DNA of 64,000 bases from Sphagnum compactum (taxonomy: Eukaryota > Bryophyta > Sphagnopsida > Sphagnales), in assembly GCA_965153455.1 (NCBI GenBank), contig OZ234502.1, positions 537,267 through 601,266 of the forward strand, read 5' to 3'. Positions 23,639 to 36,868 of this stretch are shown piece after piece. Each line of letters begins with the position of its first letter. Position 1 is the first letter of the stretch. The notes beneath the pieces were generated by a model. It made no database searches. It saw only the letters and a list, made by a program, of their open reading frames with translations, and was not told the origin of the DNA. A program made the translations under genes and the position numbers.

Positions 23639-24240
23639 AGGGTTTAATATTATAATGGGATTAGATTTATTTTCTTTCTTTGATAAATTTAGTTTTGAAT
23701 GTAAAAAATTGGCAAGTTATAATGGCGGTAAGTTGAAGTTCAAATCTAGATAATATAATGGGGATGAGACCTAACAATGAAAATAGTAAAAGGTATTAGC
23801 CCATAATTATTCTATAAATCCCAAAAGAGCCAAGGATCTTATGTGTTTTAATCAGTTAGATGAGTGATTATAACAAAACTAAAAGGAGGCAAAGAAGAAA
23901 AAATCTATATTTTTATTCTTTTTATTTTTTGATACAAATCAAAGAACACATAGGAAAACCAAAAAATTAGTTTGTACGAGAGGTAATGCATATGATTTTC
24001 GATAAATTTTATGAGCTGTTCTTTTCCAATTACTTACATAGATTATAGCTATCATAAGGATACCATACAATACTCGAGATGATAAAGAAATCTTGGATAG
24101 AAATTTTTTGCTTTCCGAAAATTAACACTAAAAAGTGCTATGGTTTAGTATTATAATAGGATTAAACTTCTTTTTTTTCTTTGATAAATTTAGCTTTGAA
24201 TGTACAAATTTGGCAAGTTATAATGGCAAGAGGCACAATA
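23639..24240 (+). repeat. Direct repeat pair about 505 bp apart
   Basis: About 95 bases at 23639-23735 (GGTTTAATATTATAATGGGA...) recur at 24145-24236 with about 88 percent identity by eye, ending in both copies with GGCAAGTTATAATGGC. The spacing and divergence could be the remains of short terminal repeats or of a tandem duplication. Confidence 0.7.
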
Positions 24241-24251
24241 GATTGTTACAA

Positions 24252-24357
24252 GAGCAAAAGCTTTTGTTTATGAAGGTACACCTTGAAAGTTCAAAAGTGT
24301 TTAGGAGCAAAATCTTTTGTTTATGAAAATACACCTTGAAAGTTCAGGAGTGTTTTG
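24252..24357 (+). repeat. Tandem duplication, unit about 52 bp
   Basis: Two copies of a unit that runs from GCAAAAGCTTTTGTTTATGA through TACACCTTGAAAGTTCA to GTGTTT. No coding role is seen. Confidence 0.85.
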
Positions 24358-24578
24358 TGCAAATATTTCTATTGATGACTATCACAAAATTCATTTGTTT
24401 TGTGATATTGCATTGAAATTAAATCTTTACTGTTCGTGATTCTTCAATGTTTAACGTGAGACAATGATGAGGTACACATGCACTTTGATTTTATTTTTTA
24501 TTATAATAAAAGATTATGGAATATGTTTTTGAGTTTTTGAATGTTGACACATTGAAAAGTAAAATGTTACAAGTTCTA

Positions 24579-24830
24579 ATGGTATGAAGTTTTGAAGTGT
24601 AATTTGACATCACATTCATTGTCAAAATTCATCATTAATTTCACTAATTTTTCTTGCTTACAAATCCTCGTTTTCCTTTTTAAATGATAATTGTCACAAG
24701 CTTGGCAACATTGGATAACATCCTTACGCATAGTGGGCCACCAATATTTGGCATCCAAAATCTTATGAACAATGATTTTGGATGAGAAATGTCCACCACT
24801 GATTCCCTCATGCATTTCTTGTAGCATTAA
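24579..24830 (-). mobile_element. Gypsy-type integrase zinc-finger fragment
   Basis: The minus strand encodes LQEMHEGISGGHFSSKII, then KILDAKYWWPTMRKDV and CQACDNYHLKRK. This is the H-x-x-x-H...C-x-x-C zinc-binding domain that precedes the integrase core in Ty3/Gypsy retrotransposons. The frame ends soon after, and no adjoining integrase core or reverse transcriptase is visible on this strand. It is a relic. Confidence 0.85.
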
Positions 24831-25384
24831 GGGTATTTTTGAGTTTTCAAAACAACATTTCAGAACTGGGTTTTGACCTTAATGGTATAGATTTCCTTAT
24901 ACTAAAAAAAACGTAAAGTTCTCAAGGCTAGTTTTTTTTTTTTTGGCTTTTGATTGTAGAGAATTAGAAATTTTCCAATAATGAGGTACTTGGAAATTTA
25001 TTGTAGCCACACTAGTTGTAAAAGAAAGAAAGTAACGTCCGTTGTTTGGTCAAGTACTGTATTTCGTTTTGTGATATCGGGCATTCGAGATAATGCATGT
25101 GCCACAAAATGAGATCTCCTTGGTTTATAAATTATCAAAAAATCGTACTCTAAACAAAAAAATAGTCACCTCATTATTCTCCTTGAAACTTGGGGTTTTT
25201 GAATCAAGTATAATAGTGCCATATGGTCCACATCTTATATATTAATTGCCTTAGTCTATCCGTCAGTCTGTCCGGGTCAGTCTATCTTGGTCTTGGTCAG
25301 TAAAACGGTTGCTATCCAGGTGGCGTGGGCAGGGCCAGCACGGGCGGGGGGGGGCCAGCACAGGTGCATTATGCACCGAGTTCA
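24831..25384. other. Intergenic DNA, no gene seen
   Basis: AT-rich sequence with a small GC-rich island at 25300-25370 (including a G homopolymer near 25347). A minus-strand continuation of the Gypsy relic is possible but not supported by motifs. Confidence 0.4.
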
Positions 25385-25909
25385 CACTAGTAGAAAATGA
25401 ATTTGTTACCCAACAAATAATGACAAAATTTTTGGAGAGCATACACCATTGCGTGTGCTTCCTTTTAAGTCGTCATATAATCTTGTCCAACATTATTGAA
25501 TAATGCGATGCATAGGCAATCGATTGGCCACATTTTCCGGTAAGGTTATGTGCCAACATAGCCCCAACTACCAAATTATAGGCATATTTGTGAACATGAA
25601 ATTTGAATTTCCAATGAAGTGAGATCAAGATCGATGTGTCCATGTAACATTATTTGATTTCATCCCAAACATCCCTCTTGATTGATTAGTGTTGTAGGTT
25701 GATTTAACTACTATGTGTAATTTCCACCTGAATTTGAGCATCATTTATTGTCATCTTGTTTCATTAGCTTAATTGACATGTTCATAACAATTGGTCCTCG
25801 TTCACTAGGGGTTGACATGTTTTACTACGATTTCCTATAGTGAATCTGTCCTAGTTCACTCAAATCCTAGTGAAATACAAGGTGAACTTGGCCACATCTC
25901 CTAGTAGTG
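25385..25909. mobile_element. Possible short CACTA-type DNA transposon
   Basis: The left end begins CACTAGTAGAAAA, close to the common plant CACTA terminus. The right end closes ...CTCCTAGTAGTG, whose reverse complement starts CACTACTAGGAG. The segment is 525 bases and has no transposase. The right-hand 130 bases recur at 58461-58591, also ending in GTAGTG. Three-base target duplications are not seen (TCA versus TAA), so the pairing of the two ends is uncertain. Confidence 0.45.
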
Positions 25910-26321
25910 TAACCACATTCAAAAAGCACTCACACGCTAAAATATATGAAAATTTAAAACTTTAAAAATTCAAGAACTTTTTAAAATTGATTTAGAATTT
26001 TAAAACTTCAAAAGTCTTTATCACATATAAATGGGGTATGATATACATGATGTTTTAAGAAGAGTTATAGTTTATTATACAAAAAAACATAAAAAAATTT
26101 AAATCAATTTTTGGTTATGGTTTTTAATTGTTATCATTTTAAAAGATGAAACACACAATTTACAAGGAATCAACACACTTTCAAATTTTCATATTTATTA
26201 AAAAATACAAACAAATAAACATGTCATCCATTTTTCATAACAATTTGCACAAAAAAAATACAAAAATTCATATGTATGAAAAAAAAATTGGGCAAAATTA
26301 ATGTAATCCTTTTCTAAAGTA
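25910..26321. other. AT-rich spacer, no gene seen
   Basis: Low-complexity A/T-rich sequence without coding potential. Confidence 0.5.
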
Positions 26322-27180
26322 ATGCCATTGGTTCATTTTATTTCGTTTGTGCCCATCAGTAGGTATACCGAAAAAAAGTACATTATGGTAACAACCGACT
26401 ATTTCACCAAGTGGGTTGAGGCAAAGGCGTTGCGCACCAATACAAGGGTTGTGACTACAAAATTCATATATGACTTCATTTTCACGAGGTTTGACTATGA
26501 TCAAAACATTCATTTCATCAACAACACTATTGAAATTTTTACAAATCATTTTCTTTTACAACATATCACTTGACCACTTATCACCCGCAAGGTAATAGCA
26601 AAGCAAAATCCATTAACAAAGTCATTGGTTCACTTCTTATTAAGCTAGTGAATGAAAACCACGTTGATTGAGATGAACACCTACACATAATTTTGTATGT
26701 TTACCAAACAACATTTAAGGTAACCACTAGACACACCATTTTAATTAGTTTATGGTCTTTGCCCTTTGATGCTAATATAATACTTATTGCCCACAAACAA
26801 TTAACATCCCAATCGAGATTTTTCCCCCACCCGTATTCTCACCAGTTGCATGGCAAAATTGAAGCAATTGGATGAAACCTGCTAAGAGGCAGCAAATTGG
26901 ACAAGTATAAGGCAATGGAACATGGCGTTATGGGCTCAACAAAATCACAAAATCAAGACTTTCTGTACAGGGGACATAATTCTTTAATTTCCAAAGGGAA
27001 AAAAAGAACACATGAAAAAGTTAAAAAATCGGTGGTTTGGCTCGTATAAAATACAATATTGTCTCCTTAATAATATTATATTGCTAATCAACATTGACAA
27101 GTTTGAACTGAATCCCATTTTGGTGAACATCAACAAGTAAAAACCCTACAGATACTTGGATAAATTTCCTAGAGGACTAG
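26322..27180 (+). mobile_element. Decayed Gypsy-type integrase (core to C-terminal part)
   Basis: 26340-26575 encodes [16 protein letters not shown] and [12 protein letters not shown], the well-conserved integrase core start of plant Ty3/Gypsy elements. Downstream frames, broken by several stops and shifts, retain matches to the later integrase. Near 27105-27155 LNPILVNINK then KPYRYL matches the usual end of the polyprotein. There are no intact frames and no recognisable LTRs. It is on the opposite strand from the fragment at 24579-24830, so they are probably from two insertions. Confidence 0.85.
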
Positions 27181-28980
27181 AAACCACTATCGAAGGGGGA
27201 GCAAAACATGAGGAAGATTACAATGAGACTTCTAAGATGGTGTTATCGAAATTTAGTCTACACTAAAAATTAACGTTAATTAAAAACCAAATTGTGTGAA
27301 AACCAACTAAATATCATATCCTTACCAAATTGGAATCGAATTCTAGTCAATCAACTTTTAATAGTGATTAACCGAAAAATAAAATAATTCTGCTAAACGC
27401 CACATTTCTAGTGAAAAAGTTGGAGATTTCGGTTTAAGTACTGTAGAAACACATTATGACTTGGAATCAATTAACAATAATATCGAATTTTCCAATGGAA
27501 GATTCCACGACATAATTTTTTGAAATAGGTCCTGAACATTTTTGTCAAGGAATCGGTATGAAGGAATTCCAATATGGAATCCGCAAAGGGTGATTCCATC
27601 ACATAATCATTGAAATCTGCATCAAATTTTTTTTAAAGATGAGAGGAAGCATCAGCAAAGAGATGACAGAGAAAATGAAGAGAAGGTGATGACACCAACA
27701 ATGGTAATTAAGTCCCCCATGTCATGTTTTTGTGAAAATAAAATAATGTTTTTTCATGAAGGTTGTCACCTAGTTTATATTGCATGGTCAAGTGTCATTG
27801 CTTTAAAGAATATACTAATTCTTTTTTGAAATTCACACTTTAAATTTTTTTGGCTTATAATAAAATAGAGTCAACAAATATTATTAAAGATTCAAGGTTT
27901 TACCAAAAATGATTCATTCAAGCTTGCAAATTTTTATGATGATGATAGTTTATAAAATTACCAACAATATATTAAATTTAAAATAAAAATAATTGTAGCC
28001 ATATTAATTAAACCCCCTCATGAAGTTATTTCAAGGACATGCGAGCAAGATCATAATCATCCTCTACAAACGATGTGAGCCATATTTCTCAACTACTTGC
28101 AGTGAACAAGTATCTTTTCTACTGAACACACTGTTGGAAGTGGTGTAATCTTCTGAATTCCGTATCCATGTCTATGAATTAGCTTATGTATGTGAACTCT
28201 GAAAGCTGTCTAGGAAAAGAAATATCATCATTAATGATTCAAATCACAGTAATTCACTCTGGTTTTAATCTCTTTGAAATGCACAGCCAAGAAGATTTTA
28301 CTTGAGGCCATATGGTATGGCAATGTGTTTTGCTGTCAGTGCTGCATTATTGCATGCCACATGTCTTGGAAAAAGAAGGTGAGCCAGTCCCTTTCTTGCA
28401 GTGAAGATTGCTTGCAACTTTAATCTATATAGCTTGGGTGGAACACACAACTTTTCTTTTACTATAATAATGGAACCAAAACAAAGAGCTCATCTAGTAG
28501 ATTCCTTAAAAAATTTGCCAAGGTGAAGCCTTATAGTGTTCTTACCATACCTCATCATACTTTTCATGACACCTTGTTTCATCTCTTCTTTCTTGCTAGA
28601 TCAAAAGAATGAAAATATTTGTTACACAAAAATAGGACACTGGTGAATTATTCCCAAACATTAGAGTTGGAAGTTCATCAATATCCATCTACATATGATT
28701 CTGTCATTCAAAATTGCACATAATCTCCAGCCAACTATAGTTTTTCCATCTTTCCTAATAATTGATGATTTTCACATGTGAATATATCCATATTTAAAGA
28801 CATAGGTTGAAACTTGCTTGGAGGGTGACCCAAAAAAGCCATTGGTCACATGTAATCCGACATTCTAGCATGGGCAAAGTGGTCTACCTCATGCCACATG
28901 TATGGAAGACTACATGAAAAGGCCACTGATATGTCCCCAAGATAATTGCAATGTCTTACAACACCCCTGCACAAAATCAG
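27181..28980. other. AT-rich intergenic DNA, no gene seen
   Basis: About 1.8 kb with no sustained open frame and no motif that I recognise. Confidence 0.5.
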
Positions 28981-28984
28981 CAAA

Positions 28985-29360
28985 GTATGTACTTTGTAAG
29001 AATAGAGAAATCTCCATTTTCATGATGAAGGAAAAAGCAGCAAGGTTAACACCTCCTCATGAAGCCATAGAAAGAACCAAACAAGGAAAAAAAAAACAAA
29101 ACAAAAAACACACCTTGGTTTGGACAAAAATGCCAATCTCACGATTATTGGGGACCATCGTCAGTAATATGTATGACAATGACTTAACTACCACAACTTC
29201 CCCACTGACTTCATCAACTCCTTGTAGTGGGTAAGGACGGGTGATAAGTACTATCCTATGATTTGAGTTTTTGCTACAATTTTGGAAGAAATGGGAAGAT
29301 TCAACCATACTATTGGTTAGTAATAGACCACAACAACAAGCACAAGACAAAAAAAACAAA
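28985..29360 (-). repeat. Dispersed repeat, copy 2
   Basis: About 370 bases share order and sequence with 33080-33475. The shared landmarks on the plus strand are GAGAAATCTCCATTTTCA, AGCAAGGTTAACAC, an A-rich block, CTTCCCCACTGACTTCATCA, TGTAGTGGGTAAGG and GGAAGAAATGGGAA. The core also appears in the CysRS and HOS1 introns. It is probably a non-autonomous transposable element; no protein is encoded. Confidence 0.75.
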
Positions 29361-32300
29361 GATTTGTTGAAGATTATGATGTAAATGAAACATAGATAAT
29401 GGTGTTATAGATATTAAGGGTAATATTGGAAACAATTTCATTGATTCCCAATGCTGAATTCATACATTGAATGATAGGGCCACCTACCAAATAAAATGGT
29501 TCTTCAAAAGGGAGAAATGACACATTCAAAATTTCATAATGAATGACATTTGTTTATTTTACTTAACATAATTTTTATGTTAAGTAGGTTTGGTTTACCA
29601 TTGCTTTCAATTTTAGCCGTTTCTAAAATTGTTAATTAAAAAAAAATCATGTGTGATGATGCATTGTTCAAACTTTTGTGTATTAATTTATAATTACGAT
29701 TTAAAATATTTTCTTTTATCCAAAGCTTAGTTACATGCATTATAATAAGTTATGAAGAAGGTCATGATATTTCAAAGGTGGTTTGGGAGGGGGTTAAAAA
29801 ATTAAATGGTTCAAACAAGAATTTTGCATGAAAAAAACATTGTAAGAGATTTTTTTGGTTTAAGCAAGTTGACTAAAACCAATAAACTGAAAAAAAATCA
29901 TCTATTGTCAAAATCATAAGGAAATTTTTTATACTTTCATAGGATATGATTTAATTTTCAACTTCTATTTTAAAACAACAATTATGAACTTCAATAAAAT
30001 TTTAAACCATTGGCACCAATTATCATCTTTACCATATGGTTCAATACAATTAAAAATAATGATTTAAGTACAAAACAATGTAATATGTAACATAATCAAA
30101 AAATAAATATCTAACACCATTGTTAATTCTTGTTATTATTGATGATTAAACTTATCATGTGTGCATACCTTATGCTTATCATTCTATATAATAAGCTAAA
30201 TAAACTAAGTTAGCATAAAGTTTAGGGGTATTTATTTATATTTATTTAGATATATTTAAAGCTTATGTAATTTATTTTGGTTTACATAGATTTATCTATG
30301 TCTTATTTAATGTTTACTTAAACCTACTTAAGGCTTACCTAACGTTTATTTAGTGCCTACTTATGCTTTCAAGATGACTTAAATGATTATTTAGTAGGTT
30401 ATCTTAAAACATGCTTTCAAAATGATTAAATGGACAAGGTCATTTTAATGAATTTAATTGAATTGAAATTTACTAATTTAATATCTTTGACATGAAAACC
30501 TTTCACATTATAATTACTTTACAAAACAATTATCATTAGTATTAGCACATGCCATTCTTATATTACACCACCACATTGAACCAAACACATTGAAAAAAAA
30601 TTGAATTATTAATTAGATATCAAGTTGTAATGATGTAAAAAATATTAAGAAAATTAATCAAAGGCATCATCGATTTTTTTTGTGATCATATAAACACAAT
30701 GTTGTGAGGATGCTAGAAAAAATGTTTTCAAGTTTTTGGAAAAAAAAAGCTTTTTTCAATTTTTCAATATATGTCACACACACATGAAAATATTGTGTCT
30801 TCACGTTTGCCCACACACAAGAATCATCCATTACATATATTAGAAATTGGTGAATCTAAGAGTTTGAATTACTTTGAGTTGCTTTTATAGAAAACAATTT
30901 ATTAATTAGCTATGTAAATGAATGTTTCTTTTGCCCTTTAATAGAATATCAAAAATTATAAAATGTCAACATACAAAATCTTGATGTTCTTGGGGGCATC
31001 ATCAACAAGGAAACAATTTCCTTTCCATTTGGGCATAATATGGAATGCTAATACCTATAAAATGGTTGATTATCAAATAAGGTAGTTTTTTTTTTTGACA
31101 AGACGTGGTAATTCAAGCAATGGGCATATCATTTTTGCATTTGTCAAACACGACTAAAATAAACAAGTGAAATTTCAAATCATTAGACCCAAAAGTTGTG
31201 GTCCTAAAAATTGTTCCACTTTGTCCATATTTCAATAAGCATTGTAATTGCCATGGAGTTCGGATTCTTAATGTGAAAGGCAAAGTTCACATTTGGATCC
31301 TTAATTTGTTGGAGAAAAATACTCCATTCTCTAATGTTCGCATTTAGACATCATTGCATTATGCCATTAATGGTTTGCATATGATGCCACAGACCCATTT
31401 TTGTCCTATGTTCATAATACTTGACACTGCACAATTTAAAAAAAAATTGTTTTCACCGTAGCTTCATCCATTTTAACCAAACTTCTTGTGTTCCTCAAAG
31501 ACTTGTTAAGATGTGTGACCCATCTTCAACAATTTGACAACCCATATTTTCAACTCATTACTATTGAAGGTTGTAGAATATTACCATTAGTACTTTTGAT
31601 ATTTTAATTAAGTTTGAATTTGAGGGTTGTGACACTTACAATTTAGCTTTCAAGGTTTGCCAAATCATTATGTAACTATGTGAGATGAAATTGGTGTGTA
31701 CTATAAGGGCAACCTAATCCTCTAGCGAGACAATCTCTAATTTTCAATCACTGCAGAGTTAAACAAATTTATTGTGATATTCATGTCAAGCAATGGTAGA
31801 ATTTTGCATGTGTATGTGTATGACACCTTACCTTCAATAAAATCTTTGTCACAAGAAAGGATAGCACCTTGTGCATAAGGTTCCTGAAAAGAGAATCTTG
31901 AGTCCCACCCTAGTTCCCACATCACGTCGAGCCGTCGTTCCCAAAATGCACTCATGTTTTGTCCTTATCCTACACATAATCAATTTTTGTTTGAGGTGAA
32001 ATGAGCAATGCAAGAGGTTACAACAATTCAAGACTCTTGCATTGTGGGTTTCTCACTCAATATAATGGCCTTACTAACCCAGCACTTTGTCTTCAACTTT
32101 TCAAGCACCTCCCTAGGCCAAAGGAAATTTTGAATGCCAAAGCTCAATGTGAAGCATCTGTTGTTGATTCTCATGTCAAAGGCAACACATAGTCTGATGT
32201 CTTTTCTCTCAAGGCTGCCAGTTTTCTGCATCTTTGGTCTTTAACTTAGATGTTAGAATTGGAGACCTTGGAGAAAGAGACACTTTGACTCTTGTTTAAA

Positions 32301-33075
32301 CTGCCCTTCAAGTGAAAAGTATTGATAGGTGTTCAAAAGCAACTTTAAATAAACGTTTGGAGTAGTACTAGGATGCACCTTATACAAACTATGAACCTTA
32401 TAGCTACCTATTTTGTGATCACTATTGTCCATATTTATCAAATTGCAGAGAAACTTTCACAATCACAATTTTGCAATCTGAACATAACACAACAAGGAGG
32501 GCAGTCAAAATGTACGGGATCCACTCACAAAGTGTCAGACCATTACCTCCACCACAACTGATTTATGCCATTCCCGCATGAATTGTCTCTCACTTGCACC
32601 AGAAAATAGGAATGTTGAGCTGCAATGACAACTCACTGACTTCATCAGCTCATGATGGTGGATTTAAATAAGTAATTATAAATCTACCCAAAGTTTCAGG
32701 CAGACCATTCTACAAAATCTACATCCTAAGCTCCTGCCAATCTTTCCAAAGCATCAAGAAGACTCAATCATGATGTCTGCTAGCATTCAAAAGACATAAA
32801 TAAAAATCAGGATACTCAGGAGTATCCTGATTCAAGCTTATGAGCTGGAATGAGCTTGTCCCTGCACAAGCAAGCATCTACAGTGAAGGCATAGAGAGTC
32901 ATACATAGAGAGTACTGGTTGAGGCCTCTTTGCCTTCTTTAAGCACTAATGTGAAGCACAACTGAAGTCTTGAATTTCACTTTGACATACATACTCTAAC
33001 ACATAGTGGACCATCATTTGCAACCCCTAGCATTTCTCAAATTTCAAGAAATTTTGGTTGAGTAACACAAGCATA
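29361..33075. other. AT-rich gene desert
   Basis: About 3.7 kb without a supported gene. Short open frames near 31740-32560 have no recognisable domain. A 13-base perfect inverted repeat lies at about 32807-32834. Confidence 0.5.
32807..32834. repeat. Perfect short inverted repeat
   Basis: AATCAGGATACTC and GAGTATCCTGATT form a perfect 13-base stem around AG. On its own it has no assignable function. Confidence 0.8.
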
Positions 33076-33079
33076 TATC

Positions 33080-33475
33080 TCTCATAAGAATTGAGAAATC
33101 TCCATTCTCACGATTAAGAAAAATCAAAGCAAGGTTAACACTTCAACAAGCCACAGAGAATTCCAAAGTAGCAAAGACAAAACAGAGAACAAAGGACCAA
33201 GAAACAAAAACCAAAAAAGATCAAAAAACAAAATAAACACTAAAGCAGTATGAACAACAGTGCCAGTCTCACAGCTGTTCAGGGACCATCAATGGTAGCG
33301 CGTATGATAGTGACGTCTCTATCACAACTTCCCCACTGACTTCAGCAGCTCCCTACAGTGGGTAAAGGCCAGTGAAAACACTAACCTGTGTACCAAGTTT
33401 CTGCTGCAAATCTGGAAGCAACAGGAAACTCAGCCATGCTACTGTCTACCAACAAATAACACAAGGAGATAAAAA
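33080..33475 (-). repeat. Dispersed repeat, copy 3
   Basis: Same element as 28985-29360, in the same orientation and better preserved. On the minus strand it runs from the GAAACTTGGTACACAGG end, through CCCACTGTAGGGAGCTGCTG and a T-rich block, to TCTCAATTCTTATGAGAGAT. That last motif also ends the copy in HOS1 intron 5. Confidence 0.75.
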
Positions 33476-33947
33476 AAAAAGAAAGACAACATGATAGATA
33501 ATACACACAGTAAAGGACAGCAGGAAGAACAAAGACCACAATCAGTTGATTATCATTTAACTTGAATGTTAGTGCGATGGTAAGCTATGATGTGGAAGTC
33601 ATGGGGTCACTGGCAAACCCAGGCAAAACAATTTGTGGATATTTTGAGGGAGGACCATCAGCATGAGTCTCCAGCCAGGTACTGTAACTTAAAACGTACT
33701 TACAATTTATCCACAATAGTACATTCCATACTTTACATGAAGAAATAGAAACAATGTTCATTCTGTACCTCCTATTTTCACTACAATCTGTGCATAATAC
33801 AATCACTTCCATGCCACTGACAATGCTAACTCTCTTCCATGATCAATAGCCAAACAGCAGCACATACTCATCCTGAGAAAGAATCATGGACCTGATGACT
33901 CCATGAAGTTTAAGTCTTTGAATTTATGGTATTGTTGCCTTTCAGCA

Positions 33948-34090
33948 GTTTCTCAAGTATCAGCAGCAAAAACCTGATTCACCAGGTGATGTGCCAATTC
34001 TGTTGCGGTTGAACTTCCCACCCTTGTTTGATGGGCGAGTTGCTCTTGAAGACTGCTCTTTTTATTCCCCACCTTGCTTTCAGTTTTCCT
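33948..34090 (+). other. Isolated exon-like segment
   Basis: After TTGCCTTTCAG there is an open stretch reading QFLKYQQQKPDSPGDVPILL and then NFPPLFDGRVALEDCSFYS. Composition and the acceptor look like a real exon, but I do not recognise the protein and see no partner exons. It may be a captured or relic gene fragment. Confidence 0.3.
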
Positions 34091-34894
34091 AGGTCATCTT
34101 TCACTCATGTTCTAAATTGTGCATGCTCCCAAACTGCACAGGTGATCACAAGGAAGAAGTTGGTCAGTTTTCTTTGATCACCCTGCAAAGTGCTTAGTAA
34201 GGTGTCCTGAGTATGCTACAATAACTATAAAAACCTGGTAAACAGGAAAGAATGTTCAATGTGCAGAAAATCTGCAATAAAAATGTATAGGACAGTTCTG
34301 AGCTCAGAGCCATGCCTTGCTGACAAGAATGTTGCAAGAATTCTGAAGCAGGTACTTTACAACCCTCACCATTGACATATCACAAAACCTGCACCTTACA
34401 CACCCACTAGAATTCATGATAATTCATAATTCCATACAACCACCAGTATAGAGTACCCCCAAAAAAAGTTTAAAATATAGTCCACCATCATTTTTATTGA
34501 ATATTTCCACCCGACATAACCATAATGCATAGGGAGGAAACAAAGGGAATGAAGCAGACTACTATTAGTCAATCTCCATTGCATGGAGGCCTCTAAGAAT
34601 CTAAATGGCCACCATATTGCTGTGATGAACTATTTTTGCATCCATCCCAGAAAGAATTACCATGGTTCAACCATGACCAAAGTCTCAGGCACTTTGAAAA
34701 GGAAAGTCAGGGAACTAAGGACTACTGTGGGATCTCTATGAAATTGCAGAGAGTACTTGACAACAACACTTTGAAGGTAACACAATAATGATTGCAGTCA
34801 TAACCTTATGAGCGTCACTCAGAAAATGTCACAATCACCTTCAACCTGAATAGCAGTGACAAGCCAAAACTACTGAAGAAAGATCAGAAGAACA

Positions 34895-35747
34895 AATGCA
34901 TGAATTCTCATTTTTATGGTGCAAACTAGCAAACTTCAGATGCTTCTAGCCTAGCAGCCTTTGTTGTTGAATCTGCTGACTGAGCAGTTGCAGCACTGGC
35001 TAGCCCAGCTCCTACCAAACAACCTGTTGTGAGACAAAGACACTGTCATCTGTGTGTCCAGATATCCACTGTAACCAACAGTCTTCCATAAGATCATTCT
35101 ACCACATCCCATTAATTTTCTAGACGAGTACAGAAAAAACTACAGATGGAAAGATTCTATACCATGTGTTTTCCACTGCTGATTTCGCTGCATGAAAATA
35201 GTTGTGATACAAGCAGAGGTACAGAAACATACATGGATGAGGCACACTTGCAAACAATTTTAGCAGCCCTTTCTTCAGATTCTCTGGTTGCTTCTTATGT
35301 TGCTTCTCATTCTTTGTGGCAGTTGGATGTTGGCATCTTCACAATTCCTTTGTACAGCTGTGCTGAGTTTTCTCTTGCATAGCTACACACTCTTTTTCTT
35401 ATCAGCTCATAACTACTGGAAGCTCTGTACAAAAACAATGGCAGAAAAGACACTCAGAGCATCTGCAGAAAGGCATTGCAAAAGACTCCAACATCCAACT
35501 CACACTGAGGATGAGAAGACAGAAAACAAGTTAACTTTATGCACTAGATGCTAATGCTCTTTCAAAGACAGATGAACCACCAATTCTGTTTGGCAGAAAA
35601 CAGCATGTTGAAGCTTGTCATGCTCAGAAAACGAAAGCAATCACTTGCTGTACAATGCTAATCACCATCATTGAAGAGAAGGAACATAAGGGACTTACCA
35701 TCAAATAGATGCCTTAGCTTTGAGGAAGGATTCCCTGATCTGGACAT
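34895..35747 (-). CDS. Candidate small minus-strand gene, not recognised
   Basis: A plausible first exon (35747-35699) begins MSRSGNPSSKLRHLFD and ends at a consensus GTAAGT donor. A plausible last exon begins after an AACAG near 35026 and encodes LVGAGLASAATAQSADSTTK to a stop near 34927. A middle piece near 35240-35290 reads TRESEERAAKIVCKC. The middle exon boundaries do not resolve into one continuous frame, so this could be a small gene or a relic. It would be divergent from HOS1, with the start codons about 1.4 kb apart. No function can be given. Confidence 0.3.
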
Positions 35748-36364
35748 TGTGTCTCCCTCTCCTCCCTGACCATACACTCAGACCCTTTGAGATGAACGAG
35801 AAGGAATTGTTCTGGTTGTTCTGCTGCTGGCAAATCCATTTCAAACCTACATCAGGCAACCAAGTTCCTCTTCATCGGAAGTGGAAACTTGCGAAACGAG
35901 CTTGTCCTCTCCTTGACAAAGACATAACCTCGTGATTTGGATCCTATGGAAGATTCCTTCGTTGTTGAACATCTAAGCATGCATCTCCCCGGGCGCCTTA
36001 AGACGGAAAAACCCTTGCAACCTGGCCACAAAACCACAGAAAGCACGCTCCAACTACTACTGTAACATCCAGTCGTGCATCTCCCGGGAGTCCTTAAGGC
36101 CGAAAACCAAGCTGACCACAAAACAACAGCAAGCAAGCCCATACATAGCTCCTACTACTACTAGCTTTGATTCTCGGCGAAGATTCAAAAATCGTTGTCT
36201 ACTCTGAGACGTCAACAACACCACCAAAAAATCGCAAGAACAAAACAATCTGAGCGGGGCATCGCACCATCTTCGATCATGTGCGCACGTCCCTTTCACT
36301 CCCTCAAACTCCATGGTCACAAGCTCACAGTCTCGACACACATATACAGATATGTCGATAAAAC

Positions 36365-36368
36365 GAGG

Positions 36369-36412
<44 letters not shown>

Positions 36413-36831
36413 CCGTCAAGGACAGAATAGAAAAGAGCGAGCTCAGGGATTGGAGAGATTGCTTACGAAAGTCGCGAGAGAGAACGAACTTCTGCCGGTG
36501 TGTGAGTGGTGCTACACGACTGTTGCTGTTTCCGCGGTACCTCTAAACCCTAAAGCGCGCAAAACCCTAACCTCCGGGAAGCCAGAAACCCAAACCCTTT
36601 CGTCGTCACTGTTCGCGAGTTGTGGAGGAAGACGAGAAGTGTTCTGGTGTGATGAGTTGCAGTTGATGATGAAGACTACGACGACGACGACTGAAAATGA
36701 GCGTGAGATGGACCTGCAAAGAAGAACACGGCCACAAGACATTGCGTTGGAGTTGCAAGAGAGCTGATGATTGAAGACACAAGAAACGAGAAACAAGCAG
36801 AGAGCTTTGCTTTTGCAATAGAATCAATCGT

Positions 36832-36868
<37 letters not shown>

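Larger units (their letters stand above)
21531..24578. other. AT-rich gene desert
   Basis: Very AT-rich DNA with no supported gene. It contains a C homopolymer (about 21714-21730), a TTTA microsatellite (22017-22045) and a pair of about 95-base direct repeats near 23639 and 24145. It is most likely eroded transposon sequence. Confidence 0.55.
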
